From a virus, in the IMG/VR virus record IMGVR_UViG_3300025237_000001, positions 124,001 through 188,000 of that record: a DNA stretch of 64,000 nt; one strand, 5' to 3'. Made by a program: the position numbers and the translations under genes. The notes beneath the pieces are model-generated. The model worked only from the letters and a program-made list of their open reading frames with translations. It was not told the DNA's origin and did no database searches. Shown here piece by piece: positions 55,111 through 60,630 of this stretch (within the stretch, counting starts at the first letter, position 1; each line of letters begins with the position of its first letter).

Positions 55111-55464
55111 ATGAATAAGATTCATGTAGTTAATAAAAAAGACCATGCCCCGACTGATAAAGATTTTTATGTCGGTAGGGGTTCTGTCTTTGGAAATCCA
55201 TACACTAGTAAACCCCTTGATAAATCCAAAGCGATTTATCAAGCAGCAAACAAAGAAGATGCAATTACTAAATACGCTGAAATGCTAGAGGTTAAGATAG
55301 CTTCAAAAGATAAGGTAGTAGTAGAAGGGTTAAATGAAATGTTAGAAACATTGAAGCAAAGTGATATATATTTAGTATGTTATTGCGCACCCAAAAGATG
55401 TCATGGCGATATAATTAAAATTACATTACTTCACGAGGTCTTAAAATATTTAATGCCAAAATAA
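55111..55464 (+). CDS. DUF4326 family protein
   Basis: The 117-residue protein has FYVGRGSVFGNPYTSKP near the N-terminus and YLVCYCAPKRCHGDII near the C-terminus, the two hallmarks of DUF4326. This family is widespread in phages; no biochemical role is known to me. The Cys/His set suggests a metal or reactive-centre function. Confidence 0.8.
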   Translation: MNKIHVVNKKDHAPTDKDFYVGRGSVFGNPYTSKPLDKSKAIYQAANKEDAITKYAEMLEVKIASKDKVVVEGLNEMLETLKQSDIYLVCYCAPKRCHGDIIKITLLHEVLKYLMPK

Positions 55465-55518
55465 TTGGTGTTTTGAAAAAATTGTTATATTTAAAAGTAT
55501 AAACGTTCTTTAACATAC

Positions 55519-55892
55519 GGGGGTGACTGGAATTGATTGCGGATAGACCGATAATTACCAGCATGTAGTGCTAGATTGGAAGCACTTAAATAAATCTATC
55601 AGATTTTTAATTGGAAACATTTTTAATGTAGACGAAAATATCTTCGCAAACGCTACTTGTAGTGTTGCAAGAGAGGTAGCTGTAGCCTAAATTATTGCAA
55701 TGGTAGTAATCTACCAACTTCTTATTTATCACTATAAGAGTTTAATCTAAAGAAGTGTTAATCCTACTCAATGACGGGATTCAAGCAAGTTGTTGACGAT
55801 TTTTTTGTCTTATTTTTTTGTAAGAATAGACTAAACATGTAGACGGATTTTGAAGAATTTGTAAGACGGGAGTTCGAATCTCCCCACCTCCA
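55519..55892 (+). ncRNA. ssrA: Transfer-messenger RNA (tmRNA)
   Basis: The 5' end GGGGGTGACTGGAATTGAT and the 3' end GACGGGAGTTCGAATCTCCC, then CACCTCCA, are the tRNA-like domain of tmRNA; GGGGGTG pairs with CACCTCC. The tag frame is open from about 55631 (GAC) to TAA at 55688-55690 and encodes DENIFANATCSVAREVAVA, about 19 residues. That is about twice the usual length, and it ends in VAVA where bacterial tags usually end in ALAA. CCA is not encoded. It rescues stalled ribosomes and marks nascent chains for proteolysis, so it fits the clpP gene upstream. A TATATTTAA box lies at 55486. Confidence 0.95.
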
Positions 55893-55962
55893 GGCTATCG
55901 TATTAACTTACTTGCACGTAGTGATAGCTGCACATTTCAATAGAAATGACTAAAAGTTAATT

Positions 55963-55992
55963 AAAACCACGATATATATCGTGGTTTTTTTG
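55963..55992 (+). terminator. Terminator after tmRNA
   Basis: AAAACCACGATAT and ATATCGTGGTTTT form a near-palindromic hairpin followed by T7. It ends the tmRNA transcript. Confidence 0.92.
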
Positions 55993-56002
55993 TTTTAATG
56001 AG

Positions 56003-56011
56003 GTATTTATA
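56003..56011 (+). promoter_or_regulatory. Putative late promoter (GTATTTATA)
   Basis: One-base variant of the late motif, 21 bases before the ATG. Confidence 0.5.
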
Positions 56012-56023
56012 TAAAACGTTATA

Positions 56024-56419
56024 ATGAAAAAACTATCTAAAGGAAATCCAAGTGAATTTAAGAAAATGCTTAGTGCTGATAAGAGTGATAAATACTCAAG
56101 TAAAAGAGTGATTACATTTTTAGCATTCATATTAATATCAATAGCTTTTATAGTTAATCTAATTTGGGGTATTACTGTAGACCCAATTATACTTAATGGA
56201 ATGATTCAAATCGTTTGGGCTGGTCTAGGTATGGTAATGGGTGAGCATATATTAAGAGGAAGAGGTGGTCCTCGTGACCAACATGGAACTCACAACCAAC
56301 AAGGTGGTCCTTATAACTCAGATTTCCCTAATGAGCAAAGTGACCCATATGACCAAAGCGGTCCTTATGATGACCAGCAAGGTGGTCCTTATGAGCAAGG
56401 AGAATTTGGCGATAATTAA
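56024..56419 (+). CDS. Two-segment membrane protein with GGPY repeats, holin candidate
   Basis: The 131-residue protein has two hydrophobic segments (about 30-50 and 54-76) and a hydrophilic tail with repeated Q(Q)GGPY and (S)DPYDQ(S)GPYD units. Size, topology and late-type promoter would suit a holin, but there is no diagnostic motif. The tail repeats are unusual. Confidence 0.45.
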   Translation: MKKLSKGNPSEFKKMLSADKSDKYSSKRVITFLAFILISIAFIVNLIWGITVDPIILNGMIQIVWAGLGMVMGEHILRGRGGPRDQHGTHNQQGGPYNSDFPNEQSDPYDQSGPYDDQQGGPYEQGEFGDN

Positions 56420-56514
56420 CGCTTAGTAATCGTAGGTCTTGAACTTGTTGTTACTTTAGTTGTAGTTCTTGGAACTATCTTAGGTCTAACGGTTGTTTTT
56501 TTACATCCACACAT
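56416..56514 (-). CDS. Small basic Thr-rich peptide
   Basis: A 32-codon minus-strand frame reads MCGCKKTTVRPKIVPRTTTK and ends TSSRPTITKR. Its stop overlaps the stop of the plus-strand gene. A minus-strand ATATTTATA lies 36 bases before the ATG. The Cys-x-Cys start resembles MGCGCK at 6261. The regular codon use and promoter favour a real gene. Confidence 0.5.
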   Translation of the reverse strand: MCGCKKTTVRPKIVPRTTTKVTTSSRPTITKR

Positions 56515-56550
56515 AATTTATATATTTAATTTTTGTTATTAACTCTTTAA

Positions 56551-56559
56551 TATAAATAT
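56551..56559 (-). promoter_or_regulatory. Putative late promoter on the minus strand (ATATTTATA)
   Basis: Perfect motif on the minus strand, upstream of the small peptide gene at 56416-56514. Confidence 0.5.
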
Positions 56560-56623
56560 ATGAAAATATCTAAAATAATAAACTCTAACCTTTATTTTTT
56601 ACTTAAAATCATTATCTTTTAAC

Positions 56624-56821
56624 ATGTTTAAGACAAATATTACATTAGTTAATGAAAATTGGGATTTAATCCTACAATATAAATCACGAAATATACCATC
56701 CATTGATGAACATATTTACGTAGAATCAAGGTACCACAAGGTAGTAACAGTTATACATCTTCCAGACACACCAAATATAACGGTAGTTATAAAAGAATAT
56801 GAAGGTTTTTCTAAAATTTAA
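56624..56821 (+). CDS. Small protein, unknown
   Basis: The 65-residue protein looks like a compact beta domain (HIYVESRYHKVVTVIHLPDT). No promoter of either class is obvious in the AT-rich 60 bases before it. Confidence 0.45.
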   Translation: MFKTNITLVNENWDLILQYKSRNIPSIDEHIYVESRYHKVVTVIHLPDTPNITVVIKEYEGFSKI

Positions 56822-56917
56822 TAGAAAAGCATTTCCTTTTGTCTAATTTATCGTATTATAGTATTGTAGGATGTTAATTTTTTGATTAACCTGTCAAAAA
56901 ATTTAATGATGTTTTAA

Positions 56918-56945
56918 AGACGTAGCGTAAGTTGCGTCTTTTTTT
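56918..56945 (+). terminator. Rho-independent terminator
   Basis: AGACGTAGC and GTTGCGTCT pair with a GTAA tetraloop and are followed by six T. Confidence 0.9.
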
Positions 56946-56956
56946 GGTTTACTAAC

Positions 56957-56964
56957 TATTTATA
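56957..56964 (+). promoter_or_regulatory. Putative late promoter (CTATTTATA)
   Basis: Variant late motif directly after a terminator, 32 bases before the GTG start. Confidence 0.5.
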
Positions 56965-56988
56965 AATAAACAAACAAACAAACGCAAA

Positions 56989-58086
56989 GTGAATAAACTT
57001 AATAGATTATATAATGTTGTTTTAAATGAAAACTCTTCAACGGGAATTGATTATGTCAATGAAGTTGATTGGGAAGGTGATTTTTCTGATGTTAAATCAT
57101 CTTGCATATCCCCAAAAGATGTTGTTGAATATTTAAACAAAGTTAGGGCAAATGCTGGTAAAGCAACCAAGGATAGAGAAAAATTTCCACAAAAACTTCC
57201 ATACGTACATGCAAAATCAACCAATTTCAAAAAAGATGAGAGTGAAGTTGATATTGACCACTTCATTAAAAGTATTACATTAACACCTAATAATGTTGTT
57301 AATACCAACGATAAGATTCTTAAGAGTGGTGGACAACACGAATACGTTTATAAAACAGGTTTACCAGCTTTAAGAGGTTTGGTCTATGATATTCATAATG
57401 AAACGTTTCATTATGTGAATACCTGTCCAGGTGCGGGAGCATGTGCAGTTATATGTTATGCAAGGGCTGGAAGGTATATTCAATACCCAGCATCTTACGA
57501 TAGTATGACCAGAAGGTTAAATCTTCTAATGAATTATCCAGATAAATACAGAGACCAGATGTATAACGAACTTAAAGCAAAGTGTGAAGAACATGGAGCT
57601 AAGGAAGGTTATAAGTCTAAGGTAATATTAAGGTGGAATGATTCAGGTGATTTTTTCACCGACAAGTATGTTAAGATTGCTGAAGAAGTAATGAGTACAT
57701 TACAAAAAGACGGTTATAATATTGATAGTTATGCTTACACTAAAATAGCTAGTGCAACAGACTCAGAATTCCAGACTACGTTCTCTGGGGGCGCAAATAA
57801 GCGTGAAACTGGTAAGATTGATAAGGTAGGTCAGAAAATGGCTGAAGTAGTACCTAAAGACTTATTTAAAGGATTAGATTTCATGAAGATTTCTGATGGA
57901 GCCGAATTAAAAGATAGAGTAGCTAAACACTTCCAAATAAACCCATCTCAATTATTAGCTTATGACGAGATGATGCAAACCCCTAAAGGTTCAATTCCAA
58001 AATGGTATGTTATCGTAACACCTAATGATGGTGATGATGCAGCATTTAGAAAAGACGTTAAGGGAATATTACTAACACAACACTAA
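56989..58086 (+). CDS. Gp88-like Cys-rich phage protein with capsid-targeting-like start
   Basis: The gene starts with GTG and encodes 365 residues. The centre has NTCPGAGACAVICYARAGRY, the cysteine motif of the phage Gp88 family (function unknown, possibly metal-binding), and VILRWNDSGDFF further on. The N-terminus MNKLNRLYNVVLNENSS resembles the MKLNKLFESVISEA-type starts of the minus-strand effectors and has LNE|N, so packaging into the head is possible. The stop overlaps the next ATG. Confidence 0.7.
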   Translation: MNKLNRLYNVVLNENSSTGIDYVNEVDWEGDFSDVKSSCISPKDVVEYLNKVRANAGKATKDREKFPQKLPYVHAKSTNFKKDESEVDIDHFIKSITLTPNNVVNTNDKILKSGGQHEYVYKTGLPALRGLVYDIHNETFHYVNTCPGAGACAVICYARAGRYIQYPASYDSMTRRLNLLMNYPDKYRDQMYNELKAKCEEHGAKEGYKSKVILRWNDSGDFFTDKYVKIAEEVMSTLQKDGYNIDSYAYTKIASATDSEFQTTFSGGANKRETGKIDKVGQKMAEVVPKDLFKGLDFMKISDGAELKDRVAKHFQINPSQLLAYDEMMQTPKGSIPKWYVIVTPNDGDDAAFRKDVKGILLTQH

Positions 58087-58232
58087 TGCCAAGAAAAGTA
58101 AACCCAAAATTTAAAAACATGACCGAAGAAGAACTTGATGAGTGGAAAGAGAAAATGAGATACTTAGAAGGTGATAACATCAATAAAGACGCTTCCAACC
58201 AAATAAATTTAGGTAGGGGTTGGATGTATTAA
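58086..58232 (+). CDS. Small charged protein (48 aa)
   Basis: The ATG overlaps the previous stop (TAATG). The product starts MPRKVNPKFKNMTEEELDEW and is highly charged. No family is recognised. Confidence 0.5.
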   Translation: MPRKVNPKFKNMTEEELDEWKEKMRYLEGDNINKDASNQINLGRGWMY

Positions 58233-58278
58233 CTTTACTTTTTTTTAAAATAAATTAGGTTATATGAATTATTAATTG

Positions 58279-58287
58279 TATATTTGC
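58279..58287 (+). promoter_or_regulatory. Host-type -7 box for the first tRNA transcript
   Basis: A perfect TATATTTGC box. The -33 region is poor (no TTTG). It lies 117 bases before the amber-suppressor tRNA. Confidence 0.6.
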
Positions 58288-58403
58288 AGTAATAAGGGGT
58301 ATAAGTTAAGAGTTAAAGCCTAACAGCTCAGGTATTAGTTTGGAAAAGTACTGTAACGTAATTACAGTCGCTAGGATACTTAAAACATAGGTTACCTTTT
58401 TAT
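58288..58403 (+). other. Leader RNA upstream of the suppressor tRNA
   Basis: No coding frame is supported. The stretch can fold: CTGTAA pairs with TTACAG and, around it, AAGTA with TACTT. It may be a processed 5' leader or a small RNA. I could not match it to a known riboswitch. Confidence 0.4.
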
Positions 58404-58479
58404 GGGATTATAGCTCAGGGGTAGAGCGGGGATTTCTAAAGTCTTGTCGTCACGGGTTCGAAACCTGTTAGTCTCACCA
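58404..58479 (+). tRNA. Amber suppressor tRNA (anticodon CUA), CCA encoded
   Basis: A full cloverleaf is visible: acceptor GGGATTA/TAGTCTC, D stem GCTC/GAGC, anticodon stem GGGAT/GTCTT (two G-U pairs) with loop TTCTAAA, T arm ACGGG-TTCGAAA-CCTGT and an encoded CCA after discriminator A. T33 fixes the anticodon as CTA, which reads UAG. Shifting the loop by one base breaks the stem. The last base (A of CCA) is the A of the ATG of the next gene. The amino acid cannot be read from the sequence. Confidence 0.88.
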
Positions 58480-58628
58480 TGGGAATAAATAGAGCAAACA
58501 AAAGAAAATGTAAAAAAGGTTGTGGTTGCAAGATGTGTAAACCACATAAAGGTAAATGGGCACCGTTCTTTAAAGCTAAAGATAAAGCGACCATGAATAA
58601 CATGAATAAACAAATTAAAGAATTATGA
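58479..58628 (+). CDS. Small Cys-rich basic protein
   Basis: The 49-residue protein starts on the last base of the suppressor tRNA (CCATG) and contains KRKCKKGCGCKMCKPHKGKW, with four Cys and a His. This CGC-x-MCKPHK pattern recurs in small phage and bacterial proteins of unknown role and probably binds a metal. Its stop overlaps the next ATG. Translation requires a transcript that is not cut at the tRNA 3' end. Confidence 0.7.
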   Translation: MGINRANKRKCKKGCGCKMCKPHKGKWAPFFKAKDKATMNNMNKQIKEL

Positions 58629-58717
58629 AAAATGAATGTACGTGTAAATTAAATTGCACACAAGAAAATTGTCAGTGTACACCACAAGGATGTGCCTGTG
58701 AATGCTGTAAAAAGTAA
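58625..58717 (+). CDS. Metallothionein-like peptide (30 aa, 9 Cys)
   Basis: The 30-residue product has cysteines at 5, 7, 11, 16, 18, 23, 25, 27 and 28, mostly as C-x-C pairs (CTCKLNC, CQC, CACECC). That density is typical of metallothioneins. The ATG overlaps the preceding TGA (ATGA). It is too short for standard gene finders. Confidence 0.6.
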   Translation: MKNECTCKLNCTQENCQCTPQGCACECCKK

Positions 58718-58743
58718 AAAAAATAAAAATAAATAAGAAAAAG

Positions 58744-58775
58744 CTTGTTTATTACAATATTTATTATTATATTTG
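58744..58775 (+). promoter_or_regulatory. Host-type promoter for the peptidyl-tRNA hydrolase gene
   Basis: CTTG (58744-58747), 20 bases, TATATTTG (58768-58775), 36 bases before the ATG. Confidence 0.75.
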
Positions 58776-58811
58776 TACCGTAGTATAAATTAAAACTTAA
58801 AAAGTAAAATT

Positions 58812-59171
58812 ATGAAAGACACTTAGATTAAAAACGACAGTAAATTAAGAGTAATCACAAGACGTGATTTAGCTCTACCTACACAAGCGGTCCAATCAGG
58901 ACATGCTGGTATTCAGTTTCAACACGAATACCCAGAATTAGCAAAAGATTGGTATCACAATTCCAACTATTTAATTTTCCTATCTGTGGAAAATGAAGAC
59001 GAACTTAAGAAGTTCATCAATAAAGCTAATTCTAACAATATCAAATTATCAATTTTTAGAGAACCTGACTTAAACAACGAGATAACGGCAATTGCCTTAG
59101 AACCTTGTGATTGGTCAAGACGGCACACTAGTGGCTTTCCCTTAATGAGAACGGAGGTCTGCCATGCGTAA
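58812..59171 (+). CDS. Pth2-type peptidyl-tRNA hydrolase with in-frame amber codon 5
   Basis: From ATG 58812 the frame is Met-Lys-Asp-Thr-TAG and then stays open to TAA at 59169-59171, about 119 codons in all. The body matches archaeal/eukaryotic-type Pth2: LRVITRRDLALPTQA, GHAGIQFQHEY, ENEDELKKFINKANSNNIKL and FREPDLNNEITAIALEPC. No ATG, GTG or TTG occurs between the TAG (58824-58826) and the first conserved residues, so synthesis needs UAG readthrough, or an ATT start. Two CUA tRNAs flank the gene. The enzyme frees tRNA from peptidyl-tRNA drop-off products. The end overlaps the next gene by 8 bases. Confidence 0.8.
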
Positions 59172-59400
59172 AGATACAATAGTTTTCCATTTCAACAAAG
59201 CACATTTAAAAGATGCAACTATACCTATGTGGGTTATCAAACACAAAGGTATGACTCACTATGTCCATCATTTTACGAGTGAAGTAGGGTTTTCAACGAA
59301 AGAAACCCCAGACAATGAACATACAAAGGGTAGTTTAAAATTTAAGGGTAATTTAACCTTATATTCAGAAGATAATAAAAACATGGCTTTAATAGAATAA
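59164..59400 (+). CDS. Unknown protein coupled to the hydrolase gene
   Basis: The 78-residue protein overlaps the Pth2 gene by 8 bases (its ATG lies within the last codons), so its translation may depend on ribosomes that have passed the amber codon. It contains FHFNKAHLKDATIPMWVIKH. No family is recognised. The next feature, a tRNA, starts 8 bases after the stop. Confidence 0.55.
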   Translation: MRKDTIVFHFNKAHLKDATIPMWVIKHKGMTHYVHHFTSEVGFSTKETPDNEHTKGSLKFKGNLTLYSEDNKNMALIE

Positions 59401-59408
59401 AGCCATAT

Positions 59409-59528
59409 GATGCGGTGGTCCGAGTGGCTAGGTCCTAGACTGTGAAAAGTCTAGAGTGAATTAAAATGAAATATAAAACTATATGATTTAAGATTCACGT
59501 CAGGGAGGTTCGAATCCTTCCCGCATCT
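59409..59528 (+). tRNA. Type II tRNA-like gene with 8-base anticodon loop and extra-long variable arm
   Basis: Acceptor GATGCGG/CCGCATC is perfect and the T arm (GGAGG-TTCGAAT-CCTTC) is good. The D arm GTCCGAGTGGCTAGGTC is of the Ser/Leu type, with one mismatch. The anticodon stem TAGAC/GTCTA encloses eight bases, TGTGAAAA, so the anticodon is ambiguous (UGA, GUG or GAA readings). The variable region is 43 bases, with GTGAAT/ATTCAC ends. CCA is not encoded. It may be a Ser-type tRNA with a one-base loop insertion. Confidence 0.65.
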
Positions 59529-59533
59529 CAAAT

Positions 59534-59702
59534 GATTAGGTAACGCTAAGTGGATTTGCGTACTTGGGATTAATAGATTAAGTAAAGAAAGTTATTGAAT
59601 AATGTACTAAAAGATAACTAGTAAAGAAAATGATATTAATAACATAGGTGGTATAACGTGTACAACCGAAAAGGGTTGAAGGTTCGGTTCCTTCCCTAAT
59701 CA
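59534..59702 (+). tRNA. tRNA-like module with long central insertion
   Basis: Acceptor halves GATTAGG/CCTAATC match perfectly 169 bases apart. ACGC/GCGT form a D-like arm right after the 5' half. The 3' side has a T arm GAAGG-TTCGGTT-CCTTC preceded by a variable-arm-like hairpin CAACC-GAAAAG-GGTTG. I cannot place a seven-base anticodon loop; about 90 extra bases lie between. Either it has an intron of unknown type, or it is a tRNA-like RNA that does not decode. Confidence 0.5.
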
Positions 59703-59707
59703 CAAAA

Positions 59708-59890
59708 GGCGATAGGTCAAAAAGTGGGTAGTAAGTAAACTAGATAGGTTGAAGTAATCATGATTACAGATACGGATATTCTAGCATGAAAGCGATATTG
59801 ATGGAATTAGAATCCCCACCGTAAAGACAAACAGAAGTTATAGATTCTGCGTGTAATAGGTTTAGCTGGGTTCGAATCCCTCTATCGTCA
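59708..59890 (+). tRNA. tRNA-like module with long central insertion (second)
   Basis: Acceptor halves GGCGATA/TATCGTC (one G-U) are 183 bases apart and the T loop GGG-TTCGAAT-CCC is clear, though the outer T-stem pairs are mismatched. The interior folds by itself: CTAGA/TCTAG around the perfect palindrome TAATCATGATTA, and AGAATC/GATTCT. No standard D or anticodon arm is found. It ends 4 bases before the second suppressor tRNA. Confidence 0.45.
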
Positions 59891-59894
59891 CAAA

Positions 59895-59967
59895 GCTGAG
59901 ATAGTTCAATTGGTTGAACGCCAGTCTCTAAAACTGGAAGTTGTGGGTTCGAACCCCACTCTCGGCA
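59895..59967 (+). tRNA. Second amber suppressor tRNA (anticodon CUA), CCA not encoded
   Basis: A canonical cloverleaf: acceptor GCTGAGA/TCTCGGC, D arm GTTC-AATTGGTT-GAAC, anticodon stem CCAGT/ACTGG (perfect) with loop CTCTAAA, T arm GTGGG-TTCGAAC-CCCAC, discriminator A. The anticodon is CTA and reads UAG. CCA is missing (the sequence continues CTA), so a CCA-adding enzyme is needed; the phage encodes one at 63052. The loop differs by one base from the common Trp loop CTCCAAA, but the charging identity is unknown. Confidence 0.93.
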
Positions 59968-59985
59968 CTAATATTAAAACAATAA

Positions 59986-60011
59986 ATTATGAAGAACACT
60001 TAGATTCGGAT
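59986..60011 (+). repeat. Second copy of the ATG-4-codon-TAG leader
   Basis: The sequence AAATTATGAAGAACACTTAGATT differs at only two positions from the start of the Pth2 gene (AAATTATGAAAGACACTTAGATT at 58808). With readthrough the frame would still stop after 12 codons, so this copy is not a full gene. It lies 20 bases after the second suppressor tRNA. Confidence 0.65.
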
Positions 60012-60042
60012 TAGAAATCCACCGTAACATCCATTTTTAAAT

Positions 60043-60137
60043 CTATAAGTCGCCAAAGGTGGCAAAAAACGTTAGCTTTGGCGACTTATAGAAATCTAAC
60101 CGCAGCCAAATGTAGGTAAAACATATGATTTGGCTGC
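60043..60137. repeat. Two strong inverted repeats in a non-coding stretch
   Basis: Positions 60043-60058 and 60076-60091 are a perfect 16-bp inverted repeat (CTATAAGTCGCCAAAG). Positions 60102-60111 and 60128-60137 are a perfect 10-bp one (GCAGCCAAAT). GGATT/AATCC just before (about 60008-60020) forms a third hairpin. None is followed by a T run. The stretch 59968-60171 holds no supported gene and may be a small structured RNA or a processing region. Confidence 0.75.
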
Positions 60138-60171
60138 ACTTAAAATAATATTAAACTTAAAATACAAAAAA

Positions 60172-60609
60172 ATGGAAGTACAAGATTCAATTAGAATGCA
60201 ATTCACGGAAACACAATTAGAAAATAACTATTACGAAATGATTAAAACAATCAGCGAAATAGTGAAAGTTAAAGATTTCACTATCACAATAGATGGAGTA
60301 GAAACAGATGTATTAATACATTTAAAACCAGACTTTAGTGATTTATCTCAAAATGCTAGAAAGAACTTAGCAAAGAGAATGTACTATGTTGATAAGAAGA
60401 AAAGTCGTAAGTCAATAAACACGTTTTTCTTCATTGCAAGAAGATTAGGGGTGATTAATAGTAACATTTCAATCAAATTAGGTAAAAAAGAACGTGAAAT
60501 CCAAAGAAAGAGAAAAATTTGGACCATCATGAGAGACAACGCTGACAAGGCTTTACAAGAATATAAAAAAGAAAAAGGTGATTTTTATAAGAAAACCTTG
60601 GAAGTGTAA
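60172..60609 (+). CDS. Unknown basic helical protein
   Basis: ATG 60172 is used; an upstream in-frame TTG lies inside a hairpin. The 145-residue protein has a mixed N-terminal half (VKDFTITIDGVETDVLIHLK) and a very basic helical C-terminal half (KLGKKEREIQRKRKIW). RNA or DNA binding is plausible, especially given the surrounding RNA genes. No family is recognised. Confidence 0.5.
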   Translation: MEVQDSIRMQFTETQLENNYYEMIKTISEIVKVKDFTITIDGVETDVLIHLKPDFSDLSQNARKNLAKRMYYVDKKKSRKSINTFFFIARRLGVINSNISIKLGKKEREIQRKRKIWTIMRDNADKALQEYKKEKGDFYKKTLEV

Positions 60610-60629
60610 CATATTTATAGTATATTTGC
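60597..60629 (+). promoter_or_regulatory. Host-type promoter for the large structured RNA
   Basis: CTTG (60597-60600), 20 bases, TATATTTGC (60621-60629). An ATATTTATA late-type motif overlaps the spacer (60611-60619), so both promoter classes could fire here. Confidence 0.75.
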
Positions 60630-60630
60630 A

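Noticed and set aside
59534-59890. Group I introns inside the long tRNA-like modules
   Set aside because: The extra sequence is only about 90-110 bases, below the usual size, and I find no P/Q/R/S core elements.
59989-60027. A 12-codon gene with internal TAG at 59989
   Set aside because: It is too short to be a protein even with readthrough. I list it only as a repeated leader element.
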